The notes under the pieces are model-generated. The model saw only the letters and a list, made by a program, of their open reading frames with translations. It did not search any database and was not told the DNA's origin. Below, piece by piece: positions 7,201 to 12,561 of a stretch of 12,561 nt of DNA. Both the position numbers and the translations under genes were made by a program. Source of the DNA: Clostridia bacterium (GTDB lineage: Bacteria > Bacillota_A > Clostridia > Oscillospirales > CAG-272); contig JAGBUD010000186.1 in NCBI GenBank assembly GCA_017630995.1, positions 1-12,561 on the forward strand, given 5' to 3'. The stretch's first letter is position 1, and each line of letters starts with the position of its first letter.

Positions 7201-8746
7201 CTATTCCGACAAGTGCGTCATAGGTGCGGACCTCTATCTTGATAAGCTCGGGCTCGGTAGTTGATATAACTACGCTTGCCTCAAGCTCGCCGTAGGTTAC
7301 GACAAAGTTTTTATCGCCCTCAACGTTAAAGTCGAGAGAATCTATATTAGTGGTATATCCCTCGGTTATAAGAACCTCGGTTTTCTTTGAATCTCCGTAA
7401 ACGGCATAAACCTTCATTGCGGAAATATCAAGCTTCTCACCCGCAACGACAACCTTGCTTATTCCGTCAACGCGCAGAGATTCAACGCCAAACACCTCAA
7501 CGTTGAAAGTCATTGCTCCGTCAAGATAGGTTACCGACACGGTTTTCACACCCTCGGTCGAAGAATCGAGCTTTCCAAAATTGAGCTTGTCCGCACCGAC
7601 GATTTCTGTGCTGTCATCGGTATAAACGACACTGACTCTTGCGCTTTCGGAGGTAAACTGCTCGCCGACAATCATTTCGTTTTTGAGCGAGCCCGTTACA
7701 ATCGCCATAGACTTAACGCCAAGGATTGTGATATCCATACTGTCGCTAAGCTCGCCGTAAGAAACCTTCAAGGTCTTAATGCCCGCAGACGTGGTGTTAG
7801 GCGCTTCAACGGTAAGCTCCGAGGCGCGAAGCGTTTGCTCTTTTCCGTTAGTGAATTTGAGCGTTGCGGTAAGTCCGCTTACGTCAAAATCCGACATAAC
7901 CTTTATCTTTGAGGGAACCGTTGCCGTGTTAATCTTTACAGACTCGATTCCGACAACCGTTACCTTATATTCAATGGTAAAGCCGCTATAGGTTATAGTG
8001 AGATATTGGACTCCCGCAGTTTTGGTGTCAATCGTTCCAAGCTGAAGCTTATCTGCGCCGATAATCTCGCTCGGTGCGTTCGTATACGAAACGATAACCG
8101 AAAGAGCCGAGGTATCAAAGGTTTCACCGACGAAAATCTCGTTTTTAATCGAATCGCTGACGAGCTGAAGCGAGCTTACGGCGGAAACTACCACAGGCAT
8201 TGTGTCCGTAAGACCCTTATACTTTACGGTAAGAGTCTTTTCACCTGCCGTTGAGGTATCGGGAAGAATTATCTGAAGGTCGCTCTTTCCGAGAATCTTA
8301 ACCGAGCCGTCGCTAAATGTTACCTCAACCTGAATTGCGGAGGCGTCATATACCTCACCGACAACGGCAGTGCCTTTAAGACCCGACTCAACAATCTTTA
8401 TCTCGGTGGGTAGGGGAACGTTAGGCTTCTCGCTGACTGTTATTTCAACGCTGATTTCGAATTTTGAGAACTTAATCTTCAAGGACTTCGTACCCGCGCT
8501 TGTAGTATCAAGCGAGCCCACGGTGAGCTTGTCCGAGCCAACGGTTTCGGCAGTACCGTCACTGTAAGTGACAACCGCCTTTAAGTCTTGAAAATTCGGA
8601 ACGTCGCCAACGTAATATTCGGTTTTAAGCGTTCCCTCAACAACCGTGAGAGCGCTTACCTCTTTTTTCGTTGTTCCATCGCATGCGGTAAAGCACAGAA
8701 CTACCGTGAGAGCCGCAAGCAATATGAGTAAAAGTTTTCTTTTCAT
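4256..8746 (-). CDS. Giant surface lipoprotein with eleven Ig-like (Big_3-type) repeats
   Basis: A 1496-residue secreted protein. Residues 1-22 form a lipoprotein signal peptide (positive start, hydrophobic core, FTAC with Cys22 as the lipid site; Phe at -3 is slightly atypical). Residues 31-900 are eleven tandem repeats of 77-83 residues resembling bacterial Ig-like group 3 domains. Each has an early VG-type turn, a YxDGT-like strand and an ending such as TAGTKSLKIKY. Residues 901-1496 form a different region that I do not recognise; short strands with Asn/Gly turns (about 1221-1270 and 1301-1310) could be a beta-helix, and there are several cysteines. No LPXTG sorting motif occurs, so the anchor is lipid. 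AAAGGAG lies six bases before the ATG. It is the last and largest gene of the operon. The repeats probably act as a stalk holding the C-terminal domain away from the membrane; this is inferred. Confidence 0.85.
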   Translation of the reverse strand: MKRKLLLILLAALTVVLCFTACDGTTKKEVSALTVVEGTLKTEYYVGDVPNFQDLKAVVTYSDGTAETVGSDKLTVGSLDTTSAGTKSLKIKFSKFEISVEITVSEKPNVPLPTEIKIVESGLKGTAVVGEVYDASAIQVEVTFSDGSVKILGKSDLQIILPDTSTAGEKTLTVKYKGLTDTMPVVVSAVSSLQLVSDSIKNEIFVGETFDTSALSVIVSYTNAPSEIIGADKLQLGTIDTKTAGVQYLTITYSGFTIEYKVTVVGIESVKINTATVPSKIKVMSDFDVSGLTATLKFTNGKEQTLRASELTVEAPNTTSAGIKTLKVSYGELSDSMDITILGVKSMAIVTGSLKNEMIVGEQFTSESARVSVVYTDDSTEIVGADKLNFGKLDSSTEGVKTVSVTYLDGAMTFNVEVFGVESLRVDGISKVVVAGEKLDISAMKVYAVYGDSKKTEVLITEGYTTNIDSLDFNVEGDKNFVVTYGELEASVVISTTEPELIKIEVRTYDALVGIGREYNKSSVTVIAYYGNNTTEIISTGITVGDVLAVAGEQSVSISYTEGDVTAEASIAVTVLPIKSITVSGLPEKVDIGEALDTDSVKLTVVYSDGENELTAIVEDDARIEVTPLDTATAGTKSVEVKYLGQSVTKNIYVRGVLSIKIMAGTVASVVRYGYAVDTKNLEIAISYTDNTTETALASKLLGVEFISDNTATENATASFTVKYKGVSDTMTVEVLKLVSISALNGTVPVSVIKDSAFPYSRIRLTTVYVNANNEELIYLIGLDDEKLTVSDFSTATAGEKALVFSFMGKETTVRVMVNGIENLSVVPGTLQTVIGIGQTLETGELRIRVQYTDGTYTYVDTTSIYLSIGAIDTSAEGTKILKIKYQETELDVEILVKNVSVSQDNMIFGVTMPDSLVARDAYKNNFKVSTDVYYVGSNNPYIFYLNLLILDENDEIVDVDGKTFPSIVRVFEGETELTGAALDAIVTVDAENNSYQFKPAAVGGTFTLVVRPDGLCADEEASTRRHTVKVVDAYNVYTAKELNVMTNVDEDLNGGAVEGYLSQLEAVNKFLAENGIVRPENLKGIVIHNNIDVKLEDIPAEYIYRYKRDGADKIGFYDHHAVFNHKNSDASPNFTMYGNYYSIFSYNLPCVVENGVANNDDAFSSSELFKFSVDRAHFNASFDHTKYKTDVISMAFRDNDPNSNDQAASEKHMRGLTCIKVNSHVVNINNCNIDAFMVSMIPEYDDLTLNISNSKFYNAWQGHLFVWNGNLVQEYYGDTSSTREGHKNMKIFVDDSLLAKCGGPVILVQNEKREYACNADSRTDIVVNGDSELYSYVTGQEAWFVAVGQTALAAQILGMNNYLTASAAQQGLSASYTTNTKIEGVTTINLILANMGTGTTLTQGERYEGTYTENGVVGLNMTNNPWLETYNAALKDMGAPPVFQSSAGGTCFTDNASGVYGLETGTMGAATANCFEGKYITLYYMGIGIMLEYYH
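6047..8656 (-). repeat. Array of eleven ~78-codon Ig-like repeats
   Basis: Approximate repeat limits in residues of the lipoprotein are 31-113, 114-190, 191-267, 268-344, 345-421, 422-498, 499-578, 579-657, 658-738, 739-821 and 822-900. Repeats 2-6 all fit a period of exactly 77 residues; later ones carry small insertions. The repeat signature is (S/T)AG-x-K-x-L-x-(I/V)-x-Y near each end; repeat 9 lacks its glycine. The repeats are well diverged, so they are old duplications and not a recent DNA-level expansion. Confidence 0.75.
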
Positions 8747-8762
8747 ACCTTTCTCCTTTCAG

Positions 8763-8790
8763 AAAAAACAAAAGCTAAATGGTCTTTTGT
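8763..8790 (-). terminator. Weak terminator-like hairpin (possible attenuator) inside the operon
   Basis: In the 65-bp gap between the small Ig protein and the giant lipoprotein, the minus strand has ACAAAAG (8784-8790) pairing with CTTTTGT (8768-8774) over a 9-base loop, followed directly by a run of six T. The stem is short and AT-rich, so only partial termination is likely. It could set the ratio of transporter to lipoprotein transcripts, or mark an RNA end. Confidence 0.4.
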
Positions 8791-8811
8791 CGGTGGAAAC
8801 AGTAATTATTT

Positions 8812-9210
8812 CTACCTTGCAACAATCGTTATGGTGTCTGAGGCACCGCTTCCGTCGGTTGCAAGAACTTGAATTTTTATCATAGCGGGCTTTGAGAACT
8901 GAACTACTCCGTCCTCGCTGACGTAAACGCCGCTAGTCTGCTTATCATAACCGAATTCCACCTTTGGTGTGGTTGCGTTTGCGGGATAGACCTGATAGTC
9001 TATTTTGCAAATCCATTCTCCGTTTTCATCGGGATATATAACTATATATTCACCCCAAAGGTCACTGTATTTCTGACCGGGGTTAGTTATTTCTATTCGT
9101 TCAACGTCTATTACAGGCTCGAATATCTTAAACTCAAGGCCGAAGAAGCTGACGAGAACCACGGAAGCGATATAAATGACGCCTATAAGGATAACTACTG
9201 ATTTTTTCAT
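8812..9210 (-). CDS. Small single-span membrane protein with Ig-like outer domain
   Basis: This 132-residue protein has an N-terminal membrane segment (about 5-24) with no lipobox, so it is probably an uncleaved anchor. The remaining ~105 residues look like an all-beta extracytoplasmic domain. YPANATTPKVEFGYDK, a GVYVSEDGVVQFS strand-turn and a closing TDGSGASDTITIVAR resemble bacterial Ig-like group 2 domains. The match is by pattern only. The start codon follows the permease stop by 3 bp, and its GGAG site (9220-9223) lies inside the permease gene, so translation is coupled. That arrangement suggests a partner subunit of the ABC transporter, perhaps a bridge to the large lipoprotein. The function is unknown. 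Confidence 0.7.
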   Translation of the reverse strand: MKKSVVILIGVIYIASVVLVSFFGLEFKIFEPVIDVERIEITNPGQKYSDLWGEYIVIYPDENGEWICKIDYQVYPANATTPKVEFGYDKQTSGVYVSEDGVVQFSKPAMIKIQVLATDGSGASDTITIVAR

Positions 9211-9213
9211 ACG

Positions 9214-10917
9214 TTATTTCTCCTTATAATAAAGTCGAATCTTGGCAAAGAACAACCAACCGCGGTAAATAAGTGCACCAAGCGCGACAAGCGCAAGCTT
9301 GAGATATGCATTCGACTGCGAGGATTCAATCAAGAGTAAGAACATTCCGCCCGCAAGGAAGAATGAGATTATAAACGCCGAAATAGTTGCCTTGGTTTCG
9401 TTGGGATTGTTTTCGTTATTGCCCACCGTTGCGTAAAGCTCGTTTTGCGGATTCATCAAATCAAGCTCCGCGCAATAAAGCATATGCGCAAGATATGCCA
9501 TCGCTATCGCAACAATCATAAGCACGATATCCGCGGCACTTGCAGGGAGAGATATAAGCAAAATCACAAGCGTTGCAATAAGCGACGCCGCAACGAACGA
9601 GGTGTTCGGCAAAAGGCGCGTTATTATTAGTATCGGATATTTCGACGGCTGGGTTTTTATCAGATATGCGCTTCTGCCATCGCGTGAAAAAATGCTCGAG
9701 GCATAGCAATTCGCGTTCAAAACCACAAGAAGAATTATAAGAATATTGAATGCGACTATCATATTGTTACCGAATTCACGGGTGTTCATCGCAAGGAATA
9801 TCTTGTTAAGAAGGAATATGAGCATAGGCACGGATATGAGAACTCCGATATTCAAAATCATTCTGTCCGTGCTCTTAAAGGCAACGAGGTAGCCGTGATA
9901 TATCGAGGCATATCTGCGGCCGCGAACCTTGTTGTGCTTGGGTTTTACTTGCTTTTTCAAATACTCGAAGGGCTTGCTCGCCATTTTGTAATACATCGGG
10001 CGAACGATGACAAGGCTCAATGCAATGAGAGCCGCAGACATCAAAACGAGCGTGATAAATCTCAAAGCAGTGGGAAGCACCTTGAATCCGACCGCGATGT
10101 AATTAAGCTTTTCACCATGGAAAAGCTTGCTCATATTATAAAGCGGAGCCATATCGACGGGATATGAGAACTTGCCCAAAATAATATCGGATTCGGGCAT
10201 TCCCGCAATCGGGTCGAGCAAGAATATTGATATTTCTTGCGATATTGCGGGCCAATTTGCAAGCAAGTCTATATCCTCGGGAATCATTGAAATCGCAAAG
10301 AACAGCGCAACCGAAATCACCGCAACGCCAACGGCAATCGACGAAAGCTGAAGCCATCTGCGCTGGCGGAAGAATGAGGATATCCACATTGTTGGAATAG
10401 AAAGCAGCGACGCCGCCGCAACGGTAAAGAGAGATATCCAAAGAATGCAGAAGAGCATCCATATATACGCCCCGACGCCATAGCCGTGCGTAATATAAAA
10501 CGCGATAAAGAACGGCACAAGGAACGCAAAATTCTTCTTCACCTCGAAGAAGAAAAAGATTATCAGCTTCGATGCATAAACCTGTATCGGACGGCAAGGC
10601 AGCGTTAGCAGTATCGCGTTATCCCTTGCGTAATAGAGAGATTTCGTAATACCGACAACACAGGATACGAGCGAGGCAAAAAGCATCACCCAAAAAACTA
10701 TAGAAATGACTCCGAGGGGAACCTTTCCGCCCGAAAAGACGACCGCGGAAAAGACAAGCAAAAATGCCGCCGAGAGAGCCACGGTGAGCGCGAATTTCAG
10801 CGCCGCTCCGAGAATCGAGAGCAATATCTTGAAAAGTCCGACGTCACGAAGCGCGCTTCGCTTAAAATTCAAGCGTTCTTTCAGCTGCATCTTTACGAGA
10901 ATCACAAGATTCTTCAT
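9214..10917 (-). CDS. ABC-2-like permease (large, ~12 membrane segments)
   Basis: A 567-residue integral membrane protein with about twelve hydrophobic segments in two halves (roughly residues 30-212 and 283-556). A similar motif follows the early segments of each half: LLTLPCRPIQVYASK (103-117) and LIKTQPSKYPILIITR (419-434). This is the duplicated layout of the large clostridial permeases annotated as putative ABC exporters. A ~70-residue loop (212-280) is probably extracytoplasmic. It has no ATPase motifs of its own and would pair with the ATPase encoded just upstream, whose TGA overlaps its ATG by 4 bp (ATGA, 10914-10917). The coupling indicates a fixed complex. The substrate is unknown; export is inferred from the ATPase type and the lack of a binding protein of solute-uptake type. 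Confidence 0.8.
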   Translation of the reverse strand: MKNLVILVKMQLKERLNFKRSALRDVGLFKILLSILGAALKFALTVALSAAFLLVFSAVVFSGGKVPLGVISIVFWVMLFASLVSCVVGITKSLYYARDNAILLTLPCRPIQVYASKLIIFFFFEVKKNFAFLVPFFIAFYITHGYGVGAYIWMLFCILWISLFTVAAASLLSIPTMWISSFFRQRRWLQLSSIAVGVAVISVALFFAISMIPEDIDLLANWPAISQEISIFLLDPIAGMPESDIILGKFSYPVDMAPLYNMSKLFHGEKLNYIAVGFKVLPTALRFITLVLMSAALIALSLVIVRPMYYKMASKPFEYLKKQVKPKHNKVRGRRYASIYHGYLVAFKSTDRMILNIGVLISVPMLIFLLNKIFLAMNTREFGNNMIVAFNILIILLVVLNANCYASSIFSRDGRSAYLIKTQPSKYPILIITRLLPNTSFVAASLIATLVILLISLPASAADIVLMIVAIAMAYLAHMLYCAELDLMNPQNELYATVGNNENNPNETKATISAFIISFFLAGGMFLLLIESSQSNAYLKLALVALGALIYRGWLFFAKIRLYYKEK

Positions 10918-12561
10918 AACGACTGCGCCTCCTCGGAAATCTTCTTATCTTCCTTTTGAGGTTCCTCGTAGGGCGCGTGCTCGTCCGAGGCGGTTTCTAT
11001 TATGTCAAGGTAATATTTTTCAAGCTCTATTCCGCGCTTTGAGAGCTCGGAAACGGAAATGCAGGCTTGAAGTCTTCCTTTTTTAATTATTGCAATTCTA
11101 TCGCAAAGCTTTTCAACGAGGTCGATGATATGCGAGGAGAAAAATACGACGTTTCCAGCCTCGGCATGCTCTTTCATACATTCCTTTACCTCGTGAATAC
11201 TCGTGGGGTCAAGACCTGTGAGCGGCTCGTCGAGTATCCAGACCTTAGGATTATGAACGAGCGCCGACATAATGGTTATTTTCTGCTTCATACCGTGAGA
11301 ATAGGTCTTCATTTGGTTATCAAACGAGCCTGTGAGCTGGAAGCGCTCAACGTATTTTTCTATTCTTCTGTTACGGCTTTCCGCGTCAACTTGATATAGG
11401 TCTGCGATATAGTTAATGTACTCACGTCCCGTGAGGTTTTCATAAAGCGCGTAGTGGTCGGGGACAAATCCCGTGTTAAGCTTTGCTTGAACGGGCTGGC
11501 GGTTGATATTATATCCGCAGATTTCTATATCTCCCGACGTTATCGTTTGGATTCCGACCATGCTTTTTATTATCGTGGATTTTCCCGCTCCGTTAGGACC
11601 GAGGAAGCCGAATATCTCTCCGCCCTTTACTTCAAAGGAAACGTCCTTTACCGAATAATGCTTATTGCTTCCGTATCTCTTGGAAAAATGGCTCAAAACA
11701 AGACGGGGAGAAGCGTCTCCGCTTATCGGCTCGTTAATTGATCTGCCTCCGAGAAGCTCGCTGAGTTCCTTTTTCATTCTTCTGTAATCCCTCTCTCTAA
11801 GTCTTCTGTCCTCTGCTGCGTCCCATGCCGCAAACAGAAGAGCGTAAATAAACCAAACGCCTACGGTGAATCCTATGTATACCACGTAGAACAATGCTTG
11901 ATATAGCGGATAGAACGTGAACGTAAGCCCGTTGAAGCTATAGCTGACGACAAAGTTACGGGTTTTCTCCGCCCACAATCCGAGGTTTGAAACGACGAAA
12001 TCGCTGTTCAAGAAGAAATAATCGCAGCTGCCGTAATTTGAGAACCACGCGTTTACGAAAAGCATAGCCAAGAAATAAACCGTGAGAGCAATTACCGCAT
12101 AAACCCACTGCTTGAATTTCGGACGCTTGAAAACCTTGAGCGCAACCAAAAGCACGGGCATAAAGAACGCTGCATAGTGATTGACCCAATAAGAAACTCT
12201 TTCGGTTCCTATTGCATTAAGACCGTCAAGCTCACTTGGCAAAAGCATTGCGAGAAGCGAGCCCATAACGTTTATAAAAAGGCAGAAATTAAAGAGCTTT
12301 TCTTGCTTGAATGCTATACAAATCGGGATTAAGAACATCGCCGTGTTGCAAAGGTGAAGCGGCCAAGAAAGCGGGCTTGATAGATCCTCGAGATTCCATC
12401 TGCCTATGTACACCCAAAGGAGCGCAACCGAGAGATAAAGCATAAGAAAGCGCTTTACGTCCTGCGGCTTATTTTTCATAAGGTGGAAAAGAACTATCGG
12501 AATAACGAAAGCGAAATAGAGCATAAATCTATGCGCCTCGGTAAAATCGAAAAGCTTGATG
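10914..12561 (-). CDS. YwaF/TMEM164-like membrane domain fused to an ABC ATPase (5' end outside window)
   Basis: The first ATG in the window (12524) gives 536 residues, but the frame stays open to the edge and encodes KLFDFTEAHRF just before it, so the true start probably lies beyond. About residues 1-235 hold seven or so membrane segments with PLHLCNTAMFLIP (55-67) and YWVNHYAAFFMP (112-123), features of YwaF/TMEM164-like proteins. Residues 236-270 are a charged linker. Residues 275-500 are an ABC ATPase with Walker A GPNGAGKS (309-316), GFVPDH in place of the usual Q-loop glutamine (Asp356), signature YSHGMKQ (408-414), Walker B VWILDEP (428-434) and H-loop His465. All catalytic residues are present. 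An acidic tail follows. The ATPase type is that of ABC-2 exporters and the permease is the next gene. Fusion to this membrane domain is unusual. Confidence 0.85.
   Translation of the reverse strand, partial: IKLFDFTEAHRFMLYFAFVIPIVLFHLMKNKPQDVKRFLMLYLSVALLWVYIGRWNLEDLSSPLSWPLHLCNTAMFLIPICIAFKQEKLFNFCLFINVMGSLLAMLLPSELDGLNAIGTERVSYWVNHYAAFFMPVLLVALKVFKRPKFKQWVYAVIALTVYFLAMLFVNAWFSNYGSCDYFFLNSDFVVSNLGLWAEKTRNFVVSYSFNGLTFTFYPLYQALFYVVYIGFTVGVWFIYALLFAAWDAAEDRRLRERDYRRMKKELSELLGGRSINEPISGDASPRLVLSHFSKRYGSNKHYSVKDVSFEVKGGEIFGFLGPNGAGKSTIIKSMVGIQTITSGDIEICGYNINRQPVQAKLNTGFVPDHYALYENLTGREYINYIADLYQVDAESRNRRIEKYVERFQLTGSFDNQMKTYSHGMKQKITIMSALVHNPKVWILDEPLTGLDPTSIHEVKECMKEHAEAGNVVFFSSHIIDLVEKLCDRIAIIKKGRLQACISVSELSKRGIELEKYYLDIIETASDEHAPYEEPQKEDKKISEEAQSL

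Noticed and set aside
4256..8746. Sortase-anchored cell-wall protein
   Set aside because: There is no LPXTG-like motif, C-terminal hydrophobic segment or positive tail. The N-terminal lipobox explains attachment better.
10914..12524. Two separate genes (membrane protein and ATPase) instead of one fusion
   Set aside because: The frame is uninterrupted through the linker, and I saw no ribosome site with a start codon before the ATPase domain that would argue for a split.

Overview
The window looks like a chromosomal segment of an anaerobic, low-to-moderate GC Firmicute, most likely an uncultured Clostridia lineage. This is inferred from strong AGGAG-type ribosome sites, TATAAT and extended -10 promoters, a two-iron desulfoferrodoxin paired with a ferritin, a clostridial-style lipoprotein with Ig-like repeats, and a YwaF-type membrane domain. 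No tRNA, rRNA or CRISPR array was seen.

Left part (1-1964, + strand). A 316-bp internally deleted IS30-family element has perfect 21-bp terminal inverted repeats. It keeps only the first ~60 codons of its transposase, and an internal 13-bp dyad covers the transposase start codon. Next comes a strong promoter and a GltS-like sodium/glutamate symporter gene, closed by a long hairpin that can terminate transcription from both sides.

Middle part (1993-4255, - strand). A membrane-anchored alpha/beta hydrolase with a GTG start converges on gltS. Upstream of it, a two-gene operon encodes desulfoferrodoxin (superoxide reductase) and a FtnA-type ferritin. This pair would detoxify superoxide and store iron. 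Its extended -10 promoter has a perfect 13-bp palindrome over the -35 position.

Right part (4256-12561, - strand). Four tightly packed genes read leftward. In order they are: a membrane-domain/ABC-ATPase fusion whose 5' end lies beyond the window; a ~12-segment ABC permease overlapping it by 4 bp; a 132-residue single-span protein with an Ig-like outer domain, 3 bp further on; and, after a 65-bp gap holding a terminator-like hairpin, a 1496-residue lipoprotein with eleven Ig-like repeats and a 596-residue unrecognised C-terminal region. The gene packing suggests one surface system: an ABC machine plus a small and a giant extracellular Ig-fold partner. I regard this as the most likely undescribed system here. 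Its substrate and purpose cannot be read from the sequence.
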